Of a DNA stretch of 64,000 nucleotides, positions 27,583 through 36,415 are shown piece after piece. Each line of letters starts with the position of its first letter. The first letter of the stretch is position 1. The notes below the pieces were generated by a model. It was not told the origin of the DNA. It saw only the letters and a program-made list of their open reading frames with translations, and searched no databases. Source of the stretch: Candidatus Krumholzibacteriota bacterium (GTDB lineage: Bacteria; Krumholzibacteriota; Krumholzibacteriia; JAJRXK01); contig JAJRXK010000023.1 of the NCBI GenBank assembly GCA_024276305.1, forward strand, positions 42,595 through 106,594. The letters run 5' to 3'. A program made the translations under genes and the position numbers.

Positions 27583-28437
27583 CTATGGATCCCCGCGGGC
27601 TCGCAGCAAGATCGCGAGATTGAGCCGTGACAGCTCATCATCTGTGCGGCGCTGCATTCTGGATCGCAGGAGGGCTTCGGCCGAGGTCAAGTCTCCTTCG
27701 CGATAGTCCTGGATCACTTCGAGCATCTCGAGTCGAGAGTCGAGAGGATGGCGTGCCCGAGCCGCGTCCAGGAATTCCCGGGCATTGCGCTGTTGGCCCG
27801 CGGCCTGAAAGGCCGAGATCACCAAGGTGGCCAGCTCGGCCGAGGATGGTTGATTCGAGAGGCGGACTTGGAGATCGTCCAGGATCGTTCCTTCCACCGC
27901 GAATGCCTCGTCATCGGGACCCCGCAGTGCCGGAGCGTCGAAGGCCTGAGCATCGGCGACCAAAGGATGCACGAGCCCGTAGGAGGAGTCGCGAATCAGT
28001 GCAGCGCGTATCGCTTCGGGCAATACCGGCGTTTTCGGAGTCTCTTCCAGGCGTGAGTGACCCAGGAACAGCAGGAGACTTGCCGCCAGGGCCGCGGCCG
28101 AAGCCAGGCGCCATTGACCGCGTCGACGGGAAGGGGACATCAATACCGGAGTCGGAGTTCTCGATCCCGTCGGCGAATTCCGAGTTACCCTCTGGGTCAC
28201 GAAGTCGTGGCCGGTGGCCAGGATCTCTTCGGGCGCCTGGAGTTCTCCTGCGAGGTCTTGGGTCCGAATCTGACGGAGTTCCGCGTAGGCGGCGGCGCAG
28301 ACGCGACACGTGGCGAGGTGGACCTCATCTCGAGGGTCGGCGGCGACTCCACTGGCCAATTCGGCAAGACGACGATCGTTGAGATGGTCGTCTTCGCTGC
28401 GATCGCATCGGTTGGGAATCTGTCGAACCATCATCAC
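27583..28437 (-). CDS. Zinc-type anti-sigma factor with membrane helix and C-terminal helical domain, module 3
   Basis: A 284-aa protein. The N-terminus carries the zinc anti-sigma motif H40-x3-C44-x2-C47 (HLATCRVC). One transmembrane helix lies at about 110-128 ('LASAAALAASLLLFLG'). The extracytoplasmic part (about 130-284) ends in TPR-like helices ('FLDAARARHPLDSRLEMLEV', 'LRSRMQRRTDDELSRLNLAI'). The start is GTG 28437, overlapping the sigma-factor stop as GTGA. Expected role: hold the adjacent sigma factor at the membrane until its outer domain is sensed or cut. It is divergent from a CHAT lipoprotein, which would face that domain. Confidence 0.82.
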   Translation of the reverse strand: MMMVRQIPNRCDRSEDDHLNDRRLAELASGVAADPRDEVHLATCRVCAAAYAELRQIRTQDLAGELQAPEEILATGHDFVTQRVTRNSPTGSRTPTPVLMSPSRRRGQWRLASAAALAASLLLFLGHSRLEETPKTPVLPEAIRAALIRDSSYGLVHPLVADAQAFDAPALRGPDDEAFAVEGTILDDLQVRLSNQPSSAELATLVISAFQAAGQQRNAREFLDAARARHPLDSRLEMLEVIQDYREGDLTSAEALLRSRMQRRTDDELSRLNLAILLRARGDP

Positions 28438-29264
28438 GCTTTCTGAATCGCGAGGATCTTTCGTAGCTTCGATATCGCCCGGTTGGAGATGGTGTAAACC
28501 TTTCGCGGGCTCTCCAGACCCATCTCCGCTGCGACTCCCTCGGCATTGAGCCCGTCATAGTAACGAAGCCGGAGTACTTCGCGCTCCTCAGAGTCCAGAT
28601 TCGAGAGAGCTTCCTGCATTCTTCCCAGGAGCAGGCGAGTCTCGGTTTCCAACACTCTCAAATCGCTGCGGTAGGCGGCTTGGGCCTCTTCCGCACATTG
28701 ACGCGCGAAGGAGAAATATTCCAGAAGGCGCCCCGTGACCGCTGACACCGATCGGGCCTCGAGCTCGTAGGCGAGGTGCCTTCGAGTCCTGCGATCGAGA
28801 TGGCGATCAATGCGATCCAAGGCCTCCGAGAGATGTCTTACGGAGAACGCGGGGGGATTCCCAGGGTCTCCGGTGCAGATTTGCGAGAAGCTCTGACCCT
28901 CGATGTAGTAGAGCCGATAGGCCTCGCGATCCCGGGCCGACAACGCGGCCAGCCAAACGGGGTCCTGATGGCGACCGTGCTCATGGCGCAGATGGTCCAT
29001 GCACCGACTCCGGGTCACGACTCCGATCCAGGTCCCCAGCGAAGCTCTTCCGTCGTAGCGCTTCAGGCCACCCTTGTGCATGGACTCGAGAACTTCGACG
29101 TAGATGGATCGCCACTCGTCCTCGGAGGGGCGGGAGACGTATCGGCGGATCATCGAATAGATCAGTCCGGAGTATCGGTCGATGACCTCATGCCACGCGT
29201 CTTCGCAACCGCTTGCCGCTGCAGTTGCGAGTTCGAGTTCCTGTTCGCGAGCGTCGGGCGACAT
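28434..29264 (-). CDS. Sigma-70-family factor with an apparent extra region-4-like segment, module 3
   Basis: A 276-aa protein, longer than typical ECF factors (about 180-200). Region 2 lies at about 10-95 ('DRYSGLIYSMIRRYV', 'GRASLGTWIGVVTRSRCMDH'). Residues 108-160 ('LSARDREAYRLYYIEGQSF') look like a degenerate region 4, and residues 223-272 ('LDSEEREVLRLRYYDGLNAE', then 'MGLESPRKVYTISNRAIS') form a second, well-formed region 4. Start ATG 29264 has only a weak ribosome site. It is coupled to the anti-sigma gene by a 4-base overlap. Confidence 0.83.
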   Translation of the reverse strand: MSPDAREQELELATAAASGCEDAWHEVIDRYSGLIYSMIRRYVSRPSEDEWRSIYVEVLESMHKGGLKRYDGRASLGTWIGVVTRSRCMDHLRHEHGRHQDPVWLAALSARDREAYRLYYIEGQSFSQICTGDPGNPPAFSVRHLSEALDRIDRHLDRRTRRHLAYELEARSVSAVTGRLLEYFSFARQCAEEAQAAYRSDLRVLETETRLLLGRMQEALSNLDSEEREVLRLRYYDGLNAEGVAAEMGLESPRKVYTISNRAISKLRKILAIQKA

Positions 29265-29427
29265 GGGATCTCACGATGACTCATGGATTCTGGCGGCCAG
29301 TCGGATCGAGCCATTGTGCAACAAAGGTCCCGATCGACGCAAGACGACCTCTCTCGGGTCGCAGAATTCCCGACTCGCCGGCCAAATCAGGCTATCATGG
29401 AATACCCGGCCCGAGTCCGTTAGGCTG

Positions 29428-32361
29428 ATGACGATCTTCGGCTGCTCATTCGTGCTTCCCCTTGGCCATCGGGCTTCGAGTACCGTGATTGGCTCTCTTC
29501 TCCTCGGCATGGTGTGTTTGTTGGTGGCCTGCGCGTCGAGTCCCGCGGACCAGCTGTCCCGTTGTGCCCCGGGGCTTCCCCGCCCCTGGGTCGAGGCTCT
29601 GACCGACCCGGAGGATGCGGTCTTCGAAGACTTCGCGCGGGCCAACGGAGCGGGCTATTTGCTGTCGGTCGATGCCAACCTTCGCTCTGCCATCGATACG
29701 ACATCTCCGGATCGCTACTCGGCGTCGTGGAAGGCCATCGAGCCGGCCCTGACTCGAGTCCGGCGGTTCATGGCCCTCGAATACGGGCTCGATGCCCTGT
29801 CAGAACTCCACCAGAGATTTCTCGCCCTCGATTCCGGTGAGGCCCTGGCTATTCGAAGAGAGCTTCATCAGGCCTACGCGATCAACGACGATCCGGAAAT
29901 GGAGCCGGGTCAGAAGGTCGAAGCCCTTCGGTCGATCCTGTCGAGACTCGACGCTCGAGAAGCTCCGGTTTCCACTTCCCATCTGCTCCTGCGAATCGCC
30001 CGTTTCGAGGGGCAGAGGGGCAACCGTGAGGGCCAGCTTCGGGCTCTGGAGGAGTGCATCGCGTCCGATGCTCGTTTCGGCAATCACCGGATCACCTGCC
30101 AAGCACTGGGAGTACTCGGTTCCTTCCGAAACCGCGACGGGGACATCGAAGGGATGCTTCGGAGTTGGGTCCAGGGGCTGCAGCTGGCCAAGCGTTATCG
30201 ACTCCCCGAGCAGGCAGGTCGGCTGACGAGTTTCTTGGCCAAGTACTACCATTCGGTAGGAAGATTGGCTCTGGGGCGCGAACTCACCCGCCAGGCAGGA
30301 GAGCTGTGTGAACGCTTCGGAGGGTCACCGGGAGAGATTCGATTCCTCGAGGACTGGCTCGAGCTCAACGCTCAGATCGGGTGTTGGGATGTGGTCGAGC
30401 GGGATCTTCGGCGGGCCGATCTACTGCTCGAACGCTATCGAATGTGGGATGGGAGCGCCTATCCCAGCGATCGATTCGCTCGCATCGAGAGCATTCGTGC
30501 CCGCGCGCACTTGGCGGCGGGAGAGATGGTCCGTGCTCGAGAACTCTTTGCCGATACCGAGAGACGCCTTTCCAAGCCCGAGGTCCGCGCTACGCTGTCT
30601 CGACTTCGGTGGAGTTGGATCCGGGGCCTCATCGAATCGGGTCACCCCTCCGAGGCGTTGGAGGTGTTGCCGCGATCTCTGGCGGAGACCGAAGATCCAC
30701 GGATTCGCTGCCGGTTGTTCATTGAGTCCGCACGCGCTCATTCTCTGATGGGAGAGTGGGAGGAGTCGAGCCGAGCACTCGACGCCTTTCTGGAGTCCGC
30801 AAAGGACTCCCCTCAGAGTCTCCAAGGCGCGCGGGTCATGTACGAGACCCTCCGTCTTCGGCTGGCCCGAGTGGAGGGAAATCCCGCGGTGATTCTCGAC
30901 GCGGTGAGGGTTGCGTGTCGGGCCCTGCACGATCACCTGACTTCGATGGATGCGGTGCAGGAGGGATGGCTGGGCCTCGAAAGGATCCAGCCACTGCGGA
31001 ATGAATTGCATGCGATCGTGAAGAATCGTCCGGACTTGGGCTATGCATTGGAGATGCAATGGCGTCGTCTGCCCGGGTTGCTGGGGGTGGCGCGACACCC
31101 AGAGGCGGCGAATTCGACATGGAAAACTTCTCCGGCGAGATCCTGCGCGCAACTGGTGGCCGCCACTTTCGATTCGGAGCCGAAGGCGACCAGTGATCGG
31201 ATTCGTGGGCTCGGAGTCCGGAATGCCGGCAGAGCTCACCTCTTGTACCGGGTCCATGCGGACTCCGTGGAGCGATGGTGTTGGAATGGCAGGGGATTGA
31301 CGGTCACGCGTCTTGGAGTGACGACTACAGACCTTCGAAATCGTGTCCGTCGGATCCTCCGGCAGATCGAAGACGGCCGGCCATCTGCTTCCGGCTTCCG
31401 ATCTGCGGTGACTTGGGAGGACGCCAAACTTCACCGAGAGCTCCACGAACTTGCAACGAGGATCCTTCCCCCTTCGATGATGGGCGAAGCAGGACCGTCA
31501 TGGCCCGTCGACCAAGATCTCCTCCTGAGCCCGGACGGGCCACTACGGGCGATACCCTTTGGTATTCTGAATCTTTCGGCGAAGGACTATGTCCCTTTGG
31601 TCACGCGCTACAATCCGATTTACTCCACTTCGGGAGGCCGACCGGGACCGGTTCAGGATTCCTCCCAGGATCCAGTGGGAGGTGGGGGCAGTCCGGATCC
31701 GGGCGTGATCGTGGCGGATCCCGTCCCGGCTCCTGGCTCTTTCGCGTGGCGATCCGGCTTGCCCTCGCTGGACCACGGCATTGCCGAGGCTCGTGCTCTC
31801 CACGAGTGGAAGCCGCGGAGCGTCTTGCTCGAGCGAGATCGCGCCACCAAGTCCGCGCTCCTCGGTTTGTGGGAGCGAGCCTCATTTCTCTACTTTGCAG
31901 CTCATATCGTACGCGATCCGGATGCGAGTTATCTCTCCTACTTGCCACTTTCTCCTTCGACTCAAACAGAGTCGATCGGGGGCGTTCCCACCGACGATGC
32001 CTATCTCGATGCGACAGATCTACAGTCGGTCTCTCTCGAAGGGCATCCGCTCGTGGTTCTCTCGGCCTGCTCGAGCGGTGCCCCCTATCTGGTCCACGGA
32101 GCCCAGGCTCCGGGCCTTGGAGAGTCGTTTATTCAAGCCGGAGCATCGGCAGTGATCCAGACGTGCTGGCATGTCGAAGACGAGGCAGCCTCGAAGTTGA
32201 TGACGATGGCAATGCGGGCCTGGGCCATCGAGGAGGTGCCGCCGTCCAGGGCCCTGACCATCGCTCGCCGCTCGATGGCCCGAGATGGAGAGTTCACCCA
32301 CCCCTACTACTGGGGAGGCGTGACCATCACCGCGGACCTACCGTTCGGCGAGTGGCATTGA
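29428..32361 (+). CDS. TPR-CHAT lipoprotein (caspase-like peptidase), module 3
   Basis: A 977-aa lipoprotein: signal with lipobox LVAC (C35). Residues about 100-600 are helical repeats ('RFGNHRITCQALGVLGSFRN' is one), divergent TPR. The C-terminal CHAT domain (about 650-977) has the Cys motif LSACSSGAP (C881) and the His motif YFAAHIVRD (H826), where the usual Gly after His is Ile. The dyad residues are present, so activity is plausible but the active-site loop differs. ATG 29428 places the signal at the N-terminus. It is divergent from the sigma/anti-sigma pair across 163 bases, and its predicted location matches the anti-sigma outer domain. Confidence 0.85.
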   Translation: MTIFGCSFVLPLGHRASSTVIGSLLLGMVCLLVACASSPADQLSRCAPGLPRPWVEALTDPEDAVFEDFARANGAGYLLSVDANLRSAIDTTSPDRYSASWKAIEPALTRVRRFMALEYGLDALSELHQRFLALDSGEALAIRRELHQAYAINDDPEMEPGQKVEALRSILSRLDAREAPVSTSHLLLRIARFEGQRGNREGQLRALEECIASDARFGNHRITCQALGVLGSFRNRDGDIEGMLRSWVQGLQLAKRYRLPEQAGRLTSFLAKYYHSVGRLALGRELTRQAGELCERFGGSPGEIRFLEDWLELNAQIGCWDVVERDLRRADLLLERYRMWDGSAYPSDRFARIESIRARAHLAAGEMVRARELFADTERRLSKPEVRATLSRLRWSWIRGLIESGHPSEALEVLPRSLAETEDPRIRCRLFIESARAHSLMGEWEESSRALDAFLESAKDSPQSLQGARVMYETLRLRLARVEGNPAVILDAVRVACRALHDHLTSMDAVQEGWLGLERIQPLRNELHAIVKNRPDLGYALEMQWRRLPGLLGVARHPEAANSTWKTSPARSCAQLVAATFDSEPKATSDRIRGLGVRNAGRAHLLYRVHADSVERWCWNGRGLTVTRLGVTTTDLRNRVRRILRQIEDGRPSASGFRSAVTWEDAKLHRELHELATRILPPSMMGEAGPSWPVDQDLLLSPDGPLRAIPFGILNLSAKDYVPLVTRYNPIYSTSGGRPGPVQDSSQDPVGGGGSPDPGVIVADPVPAPGSFAWRSGLPSLDHGIAEARALHEWKPRSVLLERDRATKSALLGLWERASFLYFAAHIVRDPDASYLSYLPLSPSTQTESIGGVPTDDAYLDATDLQSVSLEGHPLVVLSACSSGAPYLVHGAQAPGLGESFIQAGASAVIQTCWHVEDEAASKLMTMAMRAWAIEEVPPSRALTIARRSMARDGEFTHPYYWGGVTITADLPFGEWH

Positions 32362-32503
32362 CCAAAGTTGGATTGGTAATCGCTCCGACTGGTCCGTAAG
32401 ACATCCAAGCATTCGCAGTGAATGCCGCCGGAAGACGGGATGCTCTCTCGAGAACGCCACCACGATTCCGGTTGATTCGAAGACTCTATGGAAGGACCGG
32501 ATC

Positions 32504-32986
32504 ATGAAATTGATTCCCGTGTTAGCAGTGATGTGTGCGACCTTGTTCGGCACCGTGGTGGGACCTGGAGTCCAGGACGCCCAGGCTCAGGCGATCACCT
32601 ATGTCCATTTCCGAATCGTGGACAAGGTCGGTGATCCCATCGTAGGCGCTCCGGTCACCATCAACGGAGGTTCGGGATATGTCACCGACATCATGGGAAG
32701 AGCGACCACGATCGCGTGGGGCTGTAATGGCTGTTCGTGGATCGCGACGTCCTACGTGAAGGTGTACAACAAGACCTACGAGGTGGATACGAGTTCGGTG
32801 GAGATCTACAACGGAATCCATGCCGACCGCCACTACACCTTCATGATCACGCACAATCCCGACGGCAAGGGTTGTCGGGGGTGCCCGAACGTCGACAATC
32901 CCTTCGCTCCGGCTTCGGGTGAGGATGCAGACGGAGTGGGATCTGCGGAAACCGAGAACTGGTCTACCCTGAAGTCGCGCTACTAG
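32504..32986 (+). CDS. Small exported protein with Ig-like (carboxypeptidase-regulatory-type) fold
   Basis: A 160-aa exported protein. Signal peptide about 1-29 (ends DAQAQ). The mature part looks like a single beta-sandwich of the type 'FRIVDKVGDPIVGAPVTING..G.VTDIMGRAT', as in carboxypeptidase-regulatory/Big_1 domains. Four Cys (CNGC and CRGC) could form disulfides. AAGGA lies upstream of the ATG. It is the first gene after the module 3 CHAT gene, with a 142-base gap, so possibly separately transcribed. Function unknown. Confidence 0.7.
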   Translation: MKLIPVLAVMCATLFGTVVGPGVQDAQAQAITYVHFRIVDKVGDPIVGAPVTINGGSGYVTDIMGRATTIAWGCNGCSWIATSYVKVYNKTYEVDTSSVEIYNGIHADRHYTFMITHNPDGKGCRGCPNVDNPFAPASGEDADGVGSAETENWSTLKSRY

Positions 32987-33065
32987 GACCACCGGCCTCA
33001 CCGGGGATTCCTGGTGGGGAGGGCCCCGGAGCAGATCCCGTAGGGTTGCCCTCAGCTCGGAAGGA

Positions 33066-33115
33066 GGTGGCTTCCCAGGGGGAAGCCGCCTCTCGACGAG
33101 GCCGATCTCGTCGAG
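33066..33115 (+). other. Two adjacent stable hairpins in a 417-base gap
   Basis: GGTGGCTTCC-CAGGG-GGAAGCCGCC (33066-33090, one G-U pair) is directly followed by CTCGACGAG-GCCGAT-CTCGTCGAG (33092-33115, perfect). They sit in the otherwise gene-free stretch 32987-33403. They could be a tandem terminator after 32986 or a structured RNA. Confidence 0.5.
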
Positions 33116-33291
33116 GGTGTCCGCAATTCGTGATCTTAGGTCAAGCAATTGTAGAATCTCTCCCCTCGTCAGCCCTGATCTGGCCAAGAAACTTCGATTC
33201 GCCCGAGACGTTGGTCCTGCCTCCTTGACCGCGATCCCTCGAACAACGTAGACTCTCAGTAGCTGCCAACCGAAGACTGAACTGCGGCATT

Positions 33292-33330
33292 GCCCACCTC
33301 CCCTGTTGTTGTAGAGAGGAGGGCCTTTTT
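33292..33330 (+). terminator. Rho-independent terminator-like hairpin with T-tract
   Basis: GCCC-A-CCTC pairs with GAGG-A-GGGC across a 15-base loop (33292-33324) and is followed by CTTTTT. It ends 74 bases before the lipoprotein start at 33404 and could end a short leader transcript (attenuation) or readthrough from upstream. Confidence 0.5.
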
Positions 33331-33403
33331 GATGGGATCTTTGCGAGAGCCCGAAAACCGTCTACGAAACCAATCGCTCGATCAGCGGAAGGGAGATCGA
33401 CCT

Positions 33404-34006
33404 ATGCGATCCATACCCGTAATTCTGGCTGCCCTGTTCCTGGTGGGACTGGTGACAGCATGTGGGAGCAATACCAAGATCGCCGACATGAGTCCCGGAG
33501 AAGAGAGAATCGTCGATCGATTCCCCGAGGACAGTCCGGACTGGCTCGATACGCCCTTCGAAGAGGACGGCGATCGTCTCTACTTCAAGGGGGAGGCCGC
33601 AAGGGCGAGTGACCCCGCTCTGGGGATGAGGCAAGCCAAGGCCAATGCGGTGCAGGCGCTGGTGGAAGCGACCAAGATCAAAGCACGCTCCGAATTCTCC
33701 GAGGCAGTTCGCGGCGTGAACGTCTCTGAATCCTCTCTGGGGCGCTACCTCGACAATGTGGTGGCCTGGACCACGGAAAACGTCCAGATTTCGGGCGTTT
33801 TCCCCGAGGGAGAGTATCGCGAAAAGGTTCAAGTCAGGACCTATGACGGTGTGGAGTATGTCTACAATTGCTTCAACCGCATCTCGATTCCGATGGAGAA
33901 CTACATCCGAGCCCGTGAGGCTGCTCTGGCCCGTTCGGTCGACGAGGCCCAGGACGAGGATGCAAAGGCGTTGGCCTTCAAGGCCAAGGAGCAGTTGTTG
34001 CGGTGA
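33404..34006 (+). CDS. LPP20-like lipoprotein
   Basis: A 200-aa lipoprotein with lipobox VTAC (C20). The mature domain ('PDWLDTPFEEDGDRLYFKG', 'ALGMRQAKANAVQALVEATK', then a long amphipathic segment) matches the LPP20-type fold found in many Gram-negative lipoproteins of unknown function. ATG 33404 has GGGAG upstream. Its stop overlaps the GTG of the VWA lipoprotein (GTGA), and that protein carries a related N-terminal domain, so the pair probably works together at the membrane. Confidence 0.75.
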   Translation: MRSIPVILAALFLVGLVTACGSNTKIADMSPGEERIVDRFPEDSPDWLDTPFEEDGDRLYFKGEAARASDPALGMRQAKANAVQALVEATKIKARSEFSEAVRGVNVSESSLGRYLDNVVAWTTENVQISGVFPEGEYREKVQVRTYDGVEYVYNCFNRISIPMENYIRAREAALARSVDEAQDEDAKALAFKAKEQLLR

Positions 34007-36411
34007 GATCCTGGCGCAAGCCGAGCTGCGCGGTGGGGGGAATGCTGATTCTCGCCGGCTCCGTTTTCTCTGCCTGCGCTCCAGGCATGGCCCACAGGAG
34101 CTTGGGAGAAGAGAGGCTCGTCGAACGCTCTGCGAAACAGCGGCCGGAGTGGATCACGAGCGCGCCGGTAGAGCCTGGATTCTTCTACGCTACGGGCATA
34201 GCGACGAGCACGACCTCGCTGGAGGACGGCAAGGCGGCTGCAGTCCAAGCCGCGGTGCAAGAAGTCGTGAACTACCTCGGCATGAAGGCCGAGGTTCAGT
34301 TCAGTGAGACCCGCACCGAGCTTGCGACTCGCCTCGTGAACCGGATCACCTCCGAGGGAGCGGCTCGTCTGACCAAGGGTCGTCCGCTCGAGCTCTACTA
34401 CGAGCGGTATCGGGTGGAGTCTCTGACCGCTCCATCGCAGCGCTTCGAGGTACACGTACTCCTCCGAATTCCCCTCCAAGTCTTGGAAGAGGAGGCCACG
34501 CGTCTCGAGGAAGAGCGAAACTCACGGATCCGCGTGGCCGCAGGGTTGCTGGAGGACGGCGAAGATCGAGCGCAAAGTGGAGATCTCGGGGCCGCCATTC
34601 GCCGGTGGTTGGCTGCGAACCGATTGCTGGAGGACGAGTGGGGCGTCGAGAATCTCCAGCAGCGAATCCATAGTGCCCTTTCCGACTTCACCAATTCGGT
34701 GATGCTTGTCGGCCTCGATCCCGAGGCCGGGAGCGTCGACGAGAGCCCGAGCTGGAGGGTGAAAGCCTTGGCTCGCAGAGGCGAGGAACTCATTGCCCTG
34801 CCGTGGATCCAACTCCAGATCGATTTCGACGAGGACGGATTCCGGACCTCCGAGACGGTCACCACTGATGCCCATGGAGTTGCTCGGGTGAACCTCCCCC
34901 CGCGCTATTCCAATCCGAATCGAGTTGGAATCCGTGCGCGAATCGATGTGGCGCGACTTCTCGATCAGGGAGGCGCAGATGGCAGCGCGGTCGCCAATCG
35001 TGGGATGACCAACCTGCAACAGGTCTCTCTCTGGCTGCATCGTCCGGAGGAAAGAAAATTGGTTTCGGCCGCCCGGCCCCGGCCACTGCCCCTCTCGCCA
35101 CCGAGTCCCTTCTGGGAGGACTCCTACCAGGGAACGGCGCCCATAGAATTCAGTGTCGAGTCGACCCGTAGCCGGATCTCTGCGAGCCGAAGGGGCTTTG
35201 GGGTCGAAGCGGGGTTCTTGATCGACCTTCGGGCCACCGCGGATTTCTTCGAAGAGCGGATTCCGTTGAATCTGGTCCTGGTTGTGGACCGCAGCGGTTC
35301 CATGAAGGACGAGGGAAAGATCGAATATGTGAAGGAAGCCGTCCGTCTCGTCGTCCGAAACCTGGGGTCGTCGGATCGACTGTCCATCGTTCTCTACTCG
35401 AGCAAAGCGGATGTCCTGATCTCCGGGGGTACTGTGCACGATCGGCAGCTGATCGATCACCATCTCGAGATGCTGCATCCGAGGAACATGACCAATCTGA
35501 GTGCAGGATTGCTCGAAGGCATGAATCAGGCCGAGATGCATTTTCTCCCTGACGGAGTCAATCGCATTGTGGTGTTGTCGGATGGACTTGCAAACAAGGG
35601 AGTGACGAATCCGCGCAAGCTGGAGGAGATGACTTCGAGACTTGCAGAAGAGAATATCTCTCTCTCGACCGTGGGATTGGGAGAGGACTTCGACGAGGAT
35701 CTGCTCATCGACATGGCCGAGTACGGGCAGGGCAACTACTACTACGTCCAGAATTCAGAGGACCTCCCGGAGGTCCTGATGGAGGAAATGCGTGGGCTCA
35801 TGTCCGCGGTGGCCCAGAACATCGCACTCATCGTGGTTCCGGGTGAGGGAGCGGAATTCGTGGATGCCATCGGACACTCTTCGGATGTCGAAGAGGGCGA
35901 GGTCATCTTCCGACTCGGCGACATGGTGCCCTCCGAGCGCAACCTCCTGGGGTTCACTCTTCGGCTGCCTCGACGAGAGGCCGGGATTCAAGAAGTCGGT
36001 CGGGTATTCCTTCGCTACGATCAAGTCTCGGGAGGGCTAGGCCGAGTCGAAGAGTTCGTGCCTCTGAAGATGGAATACACGGCGAGCCGTGGACCGGTGG
36101 ATCCGGGAGAGAACATCAGCACGATCCGCTATTTGCAGGTTCTCGAGACCATGGACTTGATGGAGTTGGCGATGCAGGGGGCCGATTCGAAGTCGATGAA
36201 GATGGTTCGTGAGTCGATTGAGGCCAATCTGGATGAGCTCTTGGAGTGGTCCGAGACTCTGGATGATCCGGATATGGAAGCTCTGATGCCGGTGTTTCAG
36301 GACTGTGTTGCGGAAATGAATCGAGGCATGAATCATCCGCGTAGTTCTCGGTCTCCCGCAGCGGAGGCATTACGCAAGCAGATTCGGGCCAAACTCCGCC
36401 GCTATCAGTGA
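34003..36411 (+). CDS. VWA-domain lipoprotein with N-terminal LPP20-like domain
   Basis: An 802-aa lipoprotein starting GTG 34003, lipobox FSAC (C25). Residues about 35-175 repeat the LPP20-like pattern of the preceding gene ('EERLVERSAKQRPEWITSAP', 'DGKAAAVQAAVQEVV'). A middle region (about 180-400) is partly helical. A von Willebrand A domain occupies about 420-610 with an intact MIDAS start DRSGSM (D429), followed by 'NMTNLSAGL' and 'VLSDGLANKG'. The C-terminus has a beta-rich domain and helices. VWA proteins of this type bind protein partners through a metal ion. It ends 4 bases from the convergent kinase gene. Confidence 0.83.
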   Translation: MRSWRKPSCAVGGMLILAGSVFSACAPGMAHRSLGEERLVERSAKQRPEWITSAPVEPGFFYATGIATSTTSLEDGKAAAVQAAVQEVVNYLGMKAEVQFSETRTELATRLVNRITSEGAARLTKGRPLELYYERYRVESLTAPSQRFEVHVLLRIPLQVLEEEATRLEEERNSRIRVAAGLLEDGEDRAQSGDLGAAIRRWLAANRLLEDEWGVENLQQRIHSALSDFTNSVMLVGLDPEAGSVDESPSWRVKALARRGEELIALPWIQLQIDFDEDGFRTSETVTTDAHGVARVNLPPRYSNPNRVGIRARIDVARLLDQGGADGSAVANRGMTNLQQVSLWLHRPEERKLVSAARPRPLPLSPPSPFWEDSYQGTAPIEFSVESTRSRISASRRGFGVEAGFLIDLRATADFFEERIPLNLVLVVDRSGSMKDEGKIEYVKEAVRLVVRNLGSSDRLSIVLYSSKADVLISGGTVHDRQLIDHHLEMLHPRNMTNLSAGLLEGMNQAEMHFLPDGVNRIVVLSDGLANKGVTNPRKLEEMTSRLAEENISLSTVGLGEDFDEDLLIDMAEYGQGNYYYVQNSEDLPEVLMEEMRGLMSAVAQNIALIVVPGEGAEFVDAIGHSSDVEEGEVIFRLGDMVPSERNLLGFTLRLPRREAGIQEVGRVFLRYDQVSGGLGRVEEFVPLKMEYTASRGPVDPGENISTIRYLQVLETMDLMELAMQGADSKSMKMVRESIEANLDELLEWSETLDDPDMEALMPVFQDCVAEMNRGMNHPRSSRSPAAEALRKQIRAKLRRYQ

Positions 36412-36415
36412 TCGG

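Noticed and set aside
8462..32361. CRISPR-Craspase system
   Set aside because: TPR-CHAT plus sigma factor suggested it, but there is no gRAMP/Cas7-11 effector, no cas1/cas2 and no repeat array.
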